Assembly: GCF_008710285.1 (NCBI RefSeq)
Contig: NZ_VYQF01000008.1
Location: 1-64,000 of the forward strand
Length of the DNA stretch: 64,000 bases
Reading direction: 5' to 3'
Origin: Ginsengibacter hankyongi
Lineage (GTDB): Bacteria; Bacteroidota; Bacteroidia; Chitinophagales; Chitinophagaceae
A model generated the notes under the pieces. It searched no databases, had not been told where the DNA came from, and saw only the letters and a program-made list of their open reading frames with translations. Positions 36,934 through 46,248 of this stretch are shown piece by piece. Within the stretch, counting starts at the first letter, position 1. The number at the start of each line of letters is the position of its first letter. A program made the translations under genes and the position numbers.

Positions 36934-38289
36934 TTACTTGGCCAGGCTTTGTATAATATCATATTTGGTAACGATATGGTAATCTCCCGTTTCATCCTTG
37001 CTAAGTACTGCACCGGTTTGTTTCGAAATAAGCCTGCTTAATTTTTCAACAGGCGTGTCAAAAGCAACTACCGGGTATTCCTTTTCCATTACTGATTCTA
37101 CCGTTTGGTTTTTAATTTCAGGATCTGATAAAATTTTATCAAACAATCCTCCTTCACTTAACGATCCAACAATTCCTTCGCTGTTTACAACGGGGAGATT
37201 TTCTATATCATGTTTTTTCATCATTGCAATTGCTTCGGCTACTTTTTGTTCGGGCGAAATAGTTAATAATTTTTTTGTACCACGGCCGCTAACCAAATCT
37301 TTAAATGTTTTTACTTCAAGAAATCCTCTTTCCATCATCCATTGGTCGTTATAGATTTTTGCAACATACCTGCTTCCATGATCATGAAATATGCAAACAA
37401 CCACATCATCTTTTTTCAATTCATTTTTAAGTTGCATTAATCCCTGCAAGCAACTTCCTGCACTATAGCCGCAAAACAAACCTTCTTCTTTGGCAATGCG
37501 GCGGGCCATTACAGCGCCGTCTTTATCGGTTACTTTTTCAAACCGGTCAATATATTTCATATCATAATTTGCAGGCACAAAATCTTCACCAAAACCTTCG
37601 CTTATATATGGGTAAACTTCTTTCTCATCTATTTCACCAGTATCAAAATATTTTTTAAGTAATGAACCATAACTGTCAATTGCCCAAACTTTGATCGCAG
37701 GATTTTTTTCTTTCAGATATTGACCGGTTCCAACAATAGTTCCGCCGGTTCCTGTGGCAACAACAAGGTGGGTTATTTTGCCTTCCGTTTGTTCCCATAT
37801 TTCGGGACCAGTCTGCTCATAATGTGCCAGCCTGTTTGCAAGATTATCGTATTGGTTTACATACCACGAATTAGGAACTTCAGCAGCAAGTCTTTTTGAT
37901 ACAGAATAATAGGAGCGTGGGTCTTCAGGATCTACATTAGTAGGGCACACGATAACTTCTGCGCCTACTGCTTTTAAAATATCTGCTTTTTCTTTAGATT
38001 GTTTATCCGTAGTCGTGAAGATGCACTTATAACCTTTTACACACGCAGCCAGCGCAAGTCCCATCCCTGTATTGCCTGATGTTCCTTCGATGATGGTTCC
38101 ACCGGGTTTTATTTTTCCTTCTTTTTCTGCAACCTCAAGCATCTTTAAAGCCATCCGGTCTTTAATAGAATTCCCTGGATTAAAATATTCCACTTTAGCA
38201 AGAACGGTGCAAGGCAATTCTTTTGCAATCTTATTTAAGCGGATAAGTGGAGTGTTTCCAATCGTCTCTAAAATGCTGTTTTTCCACAT
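36934..38289 (-). CDS. Cystathionine beta-synthase with C-terminal CBS pair
   Basis: A 451-residue PLP enzyme. Lys43 (N-P-G-N-S-I-K-D-R) is the Schiff-base lysine. E-G-T-S-G-N-T-G-M-G-L binds substrate and G-T-G-G-T-I-V-G-T-G binds phosphate. Residues about 330-451 hold two CBS domains, as in eukaryotic-type cystathionine beta-synthase rather than CysK. It condenses homocysteine with serine in transsulfuration. It lies 43 bp after the S41 protease gene on the same strand, suggesting cotranscription. Confidence 0.9.
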   Translation of the reverse strand: MWKNSILETIGNTPLIRLNKIAKELPCTVLAKVEYFNPGNSIKDRMALKMLEVAEKEGKIKPGGTIIEGTSGNTGMGLALAACVKGYKCIFTTTDKQSKEKADILKAVGAEVIVCPTNVDPEDPRSYYSVSKRLAAEVPNSWYVNQYDNLANRLAHYEQTGPEIWEQTEGKITHLVVATGTGGTIVGTGQYLKEKNPAIKVWAIDSYGSLLKKYFDTGEIDEKEVYPYISEGFGEDFVPANYDMKYIDRFEKVTDKDGAVMARRIAKEEGLFCGYSAGSCLQGLMQLKNELKKDDVVVCIFHDHGSRYVAKIYNDQWMMERGFLEVKTFKDLVSGRGTKKLLTISPEQKVAEAIAMMKKHDIENLPVVNSEGIVGSLSEGGLFDKILSDPEIKNQTVESVMEKEYPVVAFDTPVEKLSRLISKQTGAVLSKDETGDYHIVTKYDIIQSLAK

Positions 38290-38332
38290 AAAAATATTTT
38301 ACTCAAAGTTAAAAAAAATAGGAGGTAAGGAG

Positions 38333-39943
38333 TTATTTGCCTGAAAGCGTAACATCGCCGCTGGTTATTACTTCCAGCGCTTTCTTTACCGTCTCGTCTT
38401 CAGGATTACTTACTTCGTATAACCCTTCAGTGCGCCAAATCTGGCGTGCAGTCAACGATTTAATTTGCTTTTCTAAAAGTTTCTTTCCTTTTATATCTTC
38501 AATATTATAATCGATGGAATCTTTTGCTGCGTAATTTTTAAAATCATTTAAAGTTGCCTCGTCAACGGTATATCTTTCTTCAAAATCTTTTGGAGTTTTA
38601 TAAGCATCAAACTCCTTTTCATGGTCAAGAAAATTTAAATAAACAAAATTATTAAGCGTTCCGCTTAAATAAACTTTTGCCAATGCCCTGTCGAAAGAAG
38701 TTGTATCGTACGGAACAAAAACATCCGGTGTTATACCGCCACCGCCATATACAAGTTTACCTGATTTTGTTTTGAACACTTTTTCATTAGTGTGTTTAAT
38801 GGAATCGGCAGAAATCATTTCTCCATCGTGAAAGCGGTTCATGATATCCATGTTGTAGGCTTCCACACCGTTTTTGTAGGACTTCTGGATGCTGCGCCCG
38901 AGCGGCGTATAATATCTTGCAACAGTCAATCGCAACCCGGATCCATCACTTAATTGAAACTGTTCCTGCACCAAACCTTTTCCAAAAGTGCGTCTACCCA
39001 CTACCGTTGCCCTGTCCCAGTCTTGTAAAGCTCCTATTAATATTTCACTGGCAGATGCTGTTCCTTCATTGGCGAGAACAACTAATTTTCCTGTTTCAAA
39101 AATGCCCGGCTTACTGCAACGATATTCTTTTTTCGGTGAATGTTCTCCAACCGTATAGGTAATGAGTTTATCATCACTTAAAAATTCATCTGCAATGTTG
39201 GTTGCTTCAGTAAGTATGCCGCCACCATTATCTCTTAAATCGAGGATCATACTTTTCATTCCCTTCTTTTTAAGTTCCTGCGTTGAAGTCATAAATTCAT
39301 CATAAGTTGTTTCAGCAAACTTATTAAGGCGGATATAACCTACGGTGTCTGCGATCATGTAAGCGGCATCAAGACTGTACAGCGGAATCATTCCACGGGT
39401 AATAGTTACTTGCTTTTGATTTCCATGCCGGAGTATTAAAATATTTGCTTTGCTGCCACCAGCACCCCGTAATAATTTTCTTATTCTTTCGGAAGTAATA
39501 TGAACACCGGCAACTGCAGAGTCACCCACTTTTAAAAATTTATCACCGGGTTCAAGAATATTATCAGACGGGCTATTTTTAAGAACGTTCAACACATTTA
39601 TAGTATCGTTAAAAATATTAAACTCAATACCTATTCCATAAAACTGTCCTTCCAGGTCTTCGGTAATGGATTGGAGTTCCTGCTGTGGTAACAAAACAGA
39701 ATGGGGATCAAGCTTTGCCAGCATGGATTGTATGGCGATGTCGCCTAAAGAATCTTCATCTTCTTTATCAACATATTCTCTTTGTATTAAATCCATAACT
39801 TCCTGCACAGGCTTAGGTTTATTGGTAAAAAATATGCCTGTATTTGGCATATTTCCTTTAATACGATAACCAATGAACATTCCTGCAACTATGCAAATAC
39901 TCAAAATCAGCGGAAGCCAAACCTGTAATTTTTTATTGCGCAT
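38333..39943 (-). CDS. S41-family C-terminal processing protease
   Basis: A 536-residue envelope protease. One N-terminal membrane helix (about 8-27) anchors it. A PDZ domain (about 90-180) precedes the catalytic domain with L-R-D-N-G-G-G. The Ser-Lys dyad is visible: Ser297 in G-T-A-S-A-S-E-I and Lys322 in T-F-G-K-G-L-V-Q, the usual 25-residue spacing. CtpA/Prc proteases trim periplasmic protein C-termini. It is upstream of the cystathionine beta-synthase gene in an apparent operon and divergent from the BadF kinase. Confidence 0.93.
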   Translation of the reverse strand: MRNKKLQVWLPLILSICIVAGMFIGYRIKGNMPNTGIFFTNKPKPVQEVMDLIQREYVDKEDEDSLGDIAIQSMLAKLDPHSVLLPQQELQSITEDLEGQFYGIGIEFNIFNDTINVLNVLKNSPSDNILEPGDKFLKVGDSAVAGVHITSERIRKLLRGAGGSKANILILRHGNQKQVTITRGMIPLYSLDAAYMIADTVGYIRLNKFAETTYDEFMTSTQELKKKGMKSMILDLRDNGGGILTEATNIADEFLSDDKLITYTVGEHSPKKEYRCSKPGIFETGKLVVLANEGTASASEILIGALQDWDRATVVGRRTFGKGLVQEQFQLSDGSGLRLTVARYYTPLGRSIQKSYKNGVEAYNMDIMNRFHDGEMISADSIKHTNEKVFKTKSGKLVYGGGGITPDVFVPYDTTSFDRALAKVYLSGTLNNFVYLNFLDHEKEFDAYKTPKDFEERYTVDEATLNDFKNYAAKDSIDYNIEDIKGKKLLEKQIKSLTARQIWRTEGLYEVSNPEDETVKKALEVITSGDVTLSGK

Positions 39944-40009
39944 ACAATTCTTTATTATCTAATTTTAATTTTTGGAAGTGCAAATTTCCTTAATAAACAC
40001 GAGATAAAC

Positions 40010-40852
40010 ATGCCAACCATCAAATTGATTGCAGATAGCGGCTCAACAAAAACCGAATGGTGCCTTTTAAATGGTAAAAAGAAAACAATTATTTACTCCC
40101 AGGGAATGAGCCCTTATTTTGTTAATGATGTACAAATGGAAGCTATATTAAGGCAGGAAGTGTTGCCTCATCTTAAAAAAATAGCAGTTGAAGAAATATT
40201 TTATTATGGCACAGGATGTTCCAACCCGGCAAATGTAAAAATGGTGAAGAAAGCGTTAAAAAACTCTTTTAATACAGCAAGGGTTAATGTTGAAACGGAC
40301 GTGGACGGCGCAGCGAAAGGGCTCTGCGGCAGCGAAAAGGGAATTGCCTGTATCCTGGGGACCGGTTCCAGTTCCTGTTATTATAATGGAAAACGTATCA
40401 TGAAAAATAACCCCGGCCTTGGTTACATTTTGGGTGATGAAGGAAGCGGTGCTTATCTCGGTAAAAAAGTAATTCAATATTATTTGTATAATACTTTTGA
40501 TGAAGACCTCCGCTCCAGGTTCGACTCAAAATTTGTTACGAATGCTAACGAAATTCTAAACGCAGTGTACAAGCAACCCTTGGCGAATCGCTACCTCGCT
40601 TCGTTTGCCATTTTCTTAGCCGAAAACCGCGGACATTATATGATAGAAAATATTATTGAAGATGGCTTCAACGATTTTTTTTATCAGCATGTTTATAAAT
40701 TTCGCGAAAGCTGGAAATATCCGGTTCACTTTACCGGAGGAATTGCGTTTGGCTTTAAAGATGTATTGGCTGAAATGTGCGACGGCTACCAGCTACAACT
40801 TGGAAATGTTTTAAGAAATCCAATGGAAGGATTGATAAAATATCATTCATAA
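40010..40852 (+). CDS. BadF/BadG-family N-acetylglucosamine kinase-like ATPase
   Basis: A 280-residue ASKHA-fold kinase. The phosphate-1 loop reads D-S-G-S-T-K-T-E-W. G-T-G-S-S-S-C-Y-Y-N-G and L-G-D-E-G-S-G-A-Y-L-G-K-K are typical of the N-acetylglucosamine kinase branch of BadF/BadG. It probably phosphorylates GlcNAc or a similar amino sugar at C6. MurQ, about 4.5 kb away, makes GlcNAc-6-P from MurNAc-6-P, so both may serve cell-wall recycling. Divergent from the S41 protease. Confidence 0.85.
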   Translation: MPTIKLIADSGSTKTEWCLLNGKKKTIIYSQGMSPYFVNDVQMEAILRQEVLPHLKKIAVEEIFYYGTGCSNPANVKMVKKALKNSFNTARVNVETDVDGAAKGLCGSEKGIACILGTGSSSCYYNGKRIMKNNPGLGYILGDEGSGAYLGKKVIQYYLYNTFDEDLRSRFDSKFVTNANEILNAVYKQPLANRYLASFAIFLAENRGHYMIENIIEDGFNDFFYQHVYKFRESWKYPVHFTGGIAFGFKDVLAEMCDGYQLQLGNVLRNPMEGLIKYHS

Positions 40853-40919
40853 TAAATAAAAGCAGGCCACCTTTCAGGAAGCATCATTTAGAATTTATTT
40901 TAGGAAAATAAAACAGACA

Positions 40920-42295
40920 ATGGATTACGAAGCTTTTTGTAACGATTACCCGGACTATCAAAATACAGCCGCTATGTTTGATTCTGTGAGGTCAAGCGAA
41001 TACGCACAGTTAGATAAGGCAAACCATGTATATTTAGATTATACCGGCGGAAACCTTTATGCAAAATCCCAAATACAAAAGCATGTGTCCCTGTTGGAGA
41101 ACAATGTATTTGGCAACCCGCATTCAACTAATCCCACATCTATTGTTTCTACTATGTACGTAGAATCTACAAGGAAAACAGTACTGGACTTTTTCAATGC
41201 AAGCGATGATTATTTCTGTGTATTTACGGCTAATGCAACACAGGCTTTAAAGATTGTAGGAGAGTCTTATCCCTTCGATCACCGGAGTTATTTTTTATTA
41301 CTTTTCGATAATCACAATTCAGTAAATGGCATCAGGGAATATGCAAAACGCAAGGGCGCAGATTTTGAATATTGCCCGGTATACTTAGAAGACCTTAGAA
41401 TTGATGAGATTAAATTGAATAAAAAATTATCGGCTGCTAAATACAAACACAATAAGCTTTTTGCATTTCCTGCTCAATCGAATGTATCTGGTGTAAAACA
41501 TGATTTGAAATGGATTGAAACAGCCCACGAACATGGATGGGACGTGTTATTGGATGCTGCAGCGTTTGTGCCTACCAATACGTTAGATCTTCAACAGGTA
41601 AAACCTGATTATGTATCCATTTCTTTTTATAAAATCTTCGGATACCCCACAGGCGTGGGTGCTTTATTGATAAAAAAAGCGCTTTCGAAAAATTGGATAA
41701 GCCATGGTTTGCAGGTGGTACTGTTTCGTATGCTTCCGTAACAATGCCTGAATTTTTTTTAGTGGAAAACCAGGAGCGCTTTGAAGAAGGCACGTCGAAT
41801 TATTTATCTATACCTGCGGTGAAAACAGGCCTTGATTGGATAAACGCATTAGGCATGACTAATATTCAGAAAAGATTATTTTGTTTAACGGATTATTTGC
41901 TGAAAGAATTACAAGCCTTACAACATAATAATGGCAAAAAACTGATTCATGTATTTGGCCCGGCTAATTCAGAAAAAAGAGGCTCAACTATTATCATGAA
42001 TTTCTTTGATAGTAATGAAAATAAAATTGACGTTTCGGAGATTGAGCAGCGGGCAAATGAAAGAAATATTTCTATCAGGATCGGTTGTTTTTGTAATCCC
42101 GGAATTGATGAAATTACCAATTGCATTACATCAGAAGAATTATCTGCTTTTTATTCATCAAGGGATGATGCCAAATATGATAAGATTCATTTTTTAGGAA
42201 AGATGAGAGGAGCCATTCGTGTTTCTCCGGGCCTTATGACCAATTATAAAGATTGTGAATCGTATTTAGATTTTTGTCGTGGTTTTTTGCAGTAA
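40920..42295 (+). pseudogene. Class V aminotransferase / MoCo-sulfurase-like protein, frameshifted
   Basis: One protein of about 458 residues is split by a single-base shift. The first part (40920 to about 41692) carries D-Y-T-G-G, F-T-A-N-A-T-Q-A-L-K, L-L-D-A-A-A-F-V-P-T and the PLP-lysine region S-I-S-F-Y-K-I-F-G-Y-P-T-G-V-G-A. The second (41693-42295) resumes with L-D-K-P-W-F-A-G-G-T-V and runs to C-F-C-N-P-G and R-G-A-I-R-V-S-P-G. Adding one A to the five-A run at 41688-41692 restores the frame. It resembles the aminotransferase domain of molybdenum cofactor sulfurase and cysteine desulfurases. A recent mutation or a homopolymer sequencing error are equally possible. Confidence 0.85.
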
Positions 42296-42335
42296 TTATT
42301 ATTATTATTGATTGCTGCTGTTTCAAAAGCGGCGC

Positions 42336-42695
42336 TCACTCCTTCGGTACCTCCAATCCATGCTGCCGCAGAAAGGTTAACCTATCCCAATAACCTCTTT
42401 GAAAAATAATTTTATCATCAACGATATGAAAAAGTCCACAACCTCTCAGTCCTAACGGATTTTTCCATTCTAATATCGCCCATTCACCATCTTCAAAAAT
42501 ATTTTCGATAATGCAGACCATGTTGGCTTTTGCAAATTCTTCCCCAAACATTTTTTGTATGGCAGCTTTGCCTTCTATCGGAGAAGTATTCACCTGGTGG
42601 TTTATGGCATTTTCGCTATATAGACTGGCAAGGCTTTTTGCATCTGCTTTATTAAATATTTCAACCCATTGTATTACTAAAGCTTTCGGGTTCAT
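42336..42695 (-). CDS. SnoaL/NTF2-like protein
   Basis: A 119-residue cone-shaped alpha+beta protein of the NTF2-like superfamily. The opening helix V-I-Q-W-V-E-I-F-N-K-A-D-A-K-S-L-A-S-L-Y is followed by I-E-G-K-A-A-I-Q-K-M-F-G. It may be a small hydrolase/isomerase or ligand-binding protein; no specific function can be assigned. Convergent with the frameshifted aminotransferase gene. Confidence 0.8.
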   Translation of the reverse strand: MNPKALVIQWVEIFNKADAKSLASLYSENAINHQVNTSPIEGKAAIQKMFGEEFAKANMVCIIENIFEDGEWAILEWKNPLGLRGCGLFHIVDDKIIFQRGYWDRLTFLRQHGLEVPKE

Positions 42696-42719
42696 TTTAG
42701 GTTAATCAATTATAAATTA

Positions 42720-45104
42720 TTACTCCATGGTATTTTCTATATGAACCAATCTTCCATCACTACTCATTCCTTCAATTACAACATGAAAGGCCTGGCTTAT
42801 ATCGTTGTTGTAAAAGGTAACGGTTACTTTATTGTTATCACGATTGGTAAGTACCTGCGGGTTCCAATAGAGTGTTGAGCGTATGTCCTTTTTATCATCA
42901 TTTTCATTAATGGTGCCATAGTTGGGAGAATAAAATTCACGCATAGAAGTATAACCTCTCACGGTGTTGTTGCTTAAGCCCTTTCCCGGCTGCATAGCCT
43001 TGTCATTTCCCCTGCGGGTATAAATTGCAATGGCGCCGCTCCCGCCACCTCCGGTGCCTCCAATAAAAGGTGGTCGTAAAACTTTTACATAGGCAACATC
43101 AGTAATTGAAAGTGACGAAATCATGTCTGCATCGGCGGGTACTTCATCAAGATAAATTTGGGGGGTTCCGCCACGCCATTGAAGAGAAGGAGGTGATCCC
43201 GTGGTAATTTGAAGACCCGCAACTTTGCCTTGCAGGTAGTTGAAAATATTCATTGACCCTACCGCACTTGGATCGTTTAAAAGGTCGAATTGGTAAGCAT
43301 CGCCGCCGCTAAATAAACCAGAGGTATATTTTTCATCCAAAACATCCAAAGGTTTTTTTGTTTTTGCCTGTACAGTTACTGCTTCCAAAACTTTGGCTTT
43401 ATATAAATTAGCCAATCGCTTTTCTTCATCCGCAAATAATAAATGCCGCGAGTCCCCGGCTGTATCCTGCAGTTGATTATTAAACAATCCATTTGCTGCA
43501 ATATTATTTGAAAAAGGAGGAAGCCTGTTTTCCATAAACTGAACGGAAGCATCGCCAAGTCCTTTGGCCTTTGGGAGCTGGTAAAAAATATTACTGGTAT
43601 CAAAAAGAATAACCGATGGATCATGAAAAGTTCCGTTGGGTTCGATTGGTACCACTACCATTTTATTTTCATGTTTTTGTTTTTGCATGATCAACACAAT
43701 GCTTCCGGCATCACGCAGTTGCGACGGCATTGCCCCATATATTTTTCCCGAAAGCGAGAGATAGGATGTATCCCTGGGATAAATAATTTTAGGAAACTTT
43801 CCCGCAGTTACCTCCTCCCACTTAAACCTGCGCCAGCCGTGGGTAAGCATTACAAGATCGAGTTGCTGACTAATGGTATCCGAGTTATTGGAAAAATAAT
43901 AAGCCGGGTTATACACCTGTCCTTTTAAATCGCCTGTTAATAAAAGATGAGATATGATGTTATCACTGCTGTCCGTATCTATACCTATGTCTGTTACCGC
44001 AATAGAAAAACTTGCCGCGAGACTATCCGGAACTGTGATTGAAACTTCATCTCTCGCTCTTTTGTTAAGCCCCCAATGCTCCACATTCATTTCTGCATTA
44101 AAGGTATATTCCTGGTTATTAATGTAAGTGATCCGTTCGGCAAGCGGAGACCAATGCTCATCAAAAACTGTGATGGTTAAAATACCGCTGGGTAAATCTT
44201 CAGCAGGAATAATTCCTTTAATGTTGCCTTGTGAAAAATCTTTGGTAAGCTTAAACACCTCATGCTGATTCATAGTGCCCAGCACGTGTATATTACCCAG
44301 GGACGCTGCGATGTCCGGTGTGGCGCTGACAACAAAATTTCTTTTATTTCCTGCTATAGTAACCTGTAACGAAACGCCGGTTTGTTTAATCGCAGGTAAT
44401 TCTGAAACATGTACTGTCCCTTTCTGGTCCTTCCATTTGGCAGTAAAGCTTTCACCGGCTTTAGGAAAGATATAAAAGTAACCCATGCCGTCGTGAATCG
44501 TTCGCAGGCTGTCAATTTTTACACCATTGTTGTCCTGTACAATGCCCTTTATCTTTATGGGGTGGCCCCATTGATCATTGGCTTTAAATGCAATTTTATT
44601 TACCACGCCTTTTACCGCATCACCACCCTCGGGAAAAAATTGCAGAGAAGGAATGGTGGTGCTTTTTAATGCTGATGAATTATTGGCTTTAGATAGGATG
44701 CGTATGTCTTTATTATATAAGAAAGAAGAATCAAAATTCAGCATCCATTTCGTGTATGCTTTAACGTGAATGTATTTGCCCGTGTAATCTGCAGGAATAT
44801 CAAACTGGCCAGCGGCAGTGGCGTAAACAACCGGGATAACGCTATGAGAGAGGAGTTTGCCTTTATCATCCGTCCAGTCAACATAAAAAGTTTTGCTTTC
44901 ATCCGCGGCATTAATGCCATTCATAATGTAGGCCTTATACCAAATAGTTTCACCTGTTGCATAAGTAGACTTATCATAATGCAAATAAGTTTTTTCCTGC
45001 CCGTAATCGTTACCATATTTTTCAATGGTTGAATCTATATTTTGCGCAAAGGAATTAAGAAATAGAAAAATAAAAATGGAAGTAAGCGGTAGAATTTGTC
45101 TCAT
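42720..45104 (-). CDS. Secreted MG2-like protein with C-terminal TonB plug-like domain
   Basis: About 794 residues from the ATG at 45104, which begins a signal peptide (M-R-Q-I-L-P-L-T-S-I-F, ending S-F-A-Q); the frame is open 24 codons upstream. The N-terminal half has macroglobulin-like beta domains (E-K-T-Y-L-H-Y-D-K-S-T-Y-A-T-G-E-T-I-W-Y-K-A-Y). The C-terminal part resembles a TonB receptor plug: G-K-V-A-G-L-Q-I, P-Q-I-Y-L-D-E-V-P and G-S-G-A-I-A-I-Y-T-R-R-G. No beta barrel follows, so it cannot itself be a transporter. Such proteins recur in Bacteroidota and may act at the outer membrane; the role is unknown. Confidence 0.72.
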   Translation of the reverse strand: MRQILPLTSIFIFLFLNSFAQNIDSTIEKYGNDYGQEKTYLHYDKSTYATGETIWYKAYIMNGINAADESKTFYVDWTDDKGKLLSHSVIPVVYATAAGQFDIPADYTGKYIHVKAYTKWMLNFDSSFLYNKDIRILSKANNSSALKSTTIPSLQFFPEGGDAVKGVVNKIAFKANDQWGHPIKIKGIVQDNNGVKIDSLRTIHDGMGYFYIFPKAGESFTAKWKDQKGTVHVSELPAIKQTGVSLQVTIAGNKRNFVVSATPDIAASLGNIHVLGTMNQHEVFKLTKDFSQGNIKGIIPAEDLPSGILTITVFDEHWSPLAERITYINNQEYTFNAEMNVEHWGLNKRARDEVSITVPDSLAASFSIAVTDIGIDTDSSDNIISHLLLTGDLKGQVYNPAYYFSNNSDTISQQLDLVMLTHGWRRFKWEEVTAGKFPKIIYPRDTSYLSLSGKIYGAMPSQLRDAGSIVLIMQKQKHENKMVVVPIEPNGTFHDPSVILFDTSNIFYQLPKAKGLGDASVQFMENRLPPFSNNIAANGLFNNQLQDTAGDSRHLLFADEEKRLANLYKAKVLEAVTVQAKTKKPLDVLDEKYTSGLFSGGDAYQFDLLNDPSAVGSMNIFNYLQGKVAGLQITTGSPPSLQWRGGTPQIYLDEVPADADMISSLSITDVAYVKVLRPPFIGGTGGGGSGAIAIYTRRGNDKAMQPGKGLSNNTVRGYTSMREFYSPNYGTINENDDKKDIRSTLYWNPQVLTNRDNNKVTVTFYNNDISQAFHVVIEGMSSDGRLVHIENTME

Positions 45105-45339
45105 TTTATAAAGGCCATAGTTTTTATCGTGAGATAATATGTGGTGTAAATTACTATAACACGTTGTATGAAACAAAGTTGACTAAAGTTTAACAACTTT
45201 TTTGCTTGTATATTCACGCAACCCGGTGGGGAAATTAAAGAGCCCGAATTATTTTAAAGCAAAAATCCCGGCGGCATTATACACTATAAATAACTTATTA
45301 AAAATTATTTATTCTACTGTAATTTCAAAATTGTTGTAA

Positions 45340-45347
45340 TAGTTTTG
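45340..45347 (+). promoter_or_regulatory. Bacteroidota -7 element (TAGTTTTG) before murQ
   Basis: Exact TAnnTTTG match 17 bp before the murQ ATG. The upstream element is not clear. Confidence 0.4.
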
Positions 45348-45364
45348 ACAAACAAAACCTTGGT

Positions 45365-46177
45365 ATGGATTTTATAAAAGTTACGGAACAACCCTCTCCC
45401 TACCGGCACCTTGAAAAGATGTCAGTTGCTGAAATAATTGGAAACATTAATAAAGAAGATTTCCTGGTAGCTGCAGCCGTTCAAAAAGCACTTCCGGAGA
45501 TTGAAAAGATGATAACGGCCGTTTCAGAAAAAATGATTGATGGTGGAAGGTTATTTTATTTAGGCGCAGGCACCAGCGGCAGGCTTGGTATTTTGGATGC
45601 CAGCGAATGTCCGCCTACTTATGGGGTGCCCCAGGGCCTTGTAATTGGCATAATAGCGGGAGGGGAAAAGGCCATTATTAATGCCATTGAAAATGCCGAA
45701 GATAATACCGAGCAGGGATGGAAAGATTTACAGGCTTATGATATAAATGATGGCGACGTGGTGATCGGAATCGCTTCCAGCGGCACTACACCTTATGTAA
45801 TTGGCGCTTTAAAAAAATGTAAGGAAAATAATATTACAACAGGAAGCATTGCGTGCAACCCCGATTCGCCTGTAAGTGATGTGGCTGATTTTCCGGTTGA
45901 GGTAATTGTAGGCCCTGAGTTCGTTACCGGCAGCACCCGGATGAAAAGCGGCACGGCGCAAAAGATGGTTTTAAATATGATTTCTACAACCGCCATGATA
46001 CAACTGGGTAGGGTAGAGGATAACAAGATGGTAAATATGCAACTCACCAATGTAAAGATTATCAACCGGGGCATCCGCATGCTCATGGAGAGGTCCGGCA
46101 TTAAAGACCAGGTTCAGGCAAAGAAATTATTGTTACAATATGGCAGTGTAAAAAAGGCTATTGAAAACTATAAATAA
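45365..46177 (+). CDS. murQ: N-acetylmuramic acid 6-phosphate etherase
   Basis: A 270-residue SIS-domain enzyme cleaving the lactyl ether of MurNAc-6-P to GlcNAc-6-P and D-lactate in peptidoglycan recycling. Signature motifs: G-A-G-T-S-G-R-L-G-I-L-D-A-S-E-C-P-P-T-Y-G (active-site Glu in S-E-C-P), I-G-I-A-S-S-G-T-T-P-Y and G-S-T-R-M-K-S-G-T-A-Q-K. Somewhat shorter than the roughly 300-residue E. coli enzyme at the C-terminus. It stands alone with a TAGTTTTG promoter element. Confidence 0.95.
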   Translation: MDFIKVTEQPSPYRHLEKMSVAEIIGNINKEDFLVAAAVQKALPEIEKMITAVSEKMIDGGRLFYLGAGTSGRLGILDASECPPTYGVPQGLVIGIIAGGEKAIINAIENAEDNTEQGWKDLQAYDINDGDVVIGIASSGTTPYVIGALKKCKENNITTGSIACNPDSPVSDVADFPVEVIVGPEFVTGSTRMKSGTAQKMVLNMISTTAMIQLGRVEDNKMVNMQLTNVKIINRGIRMLMERSGIKDQVQAKKLLLQYGSVKKAIENYK

Positions 46178-46248
46178 TTAAAAAAATTGATGTAGAATTT
46201 ACTTAAATTTATAGTGCAGACTTTCTTTGTTAATCTAAAACTTGCACT

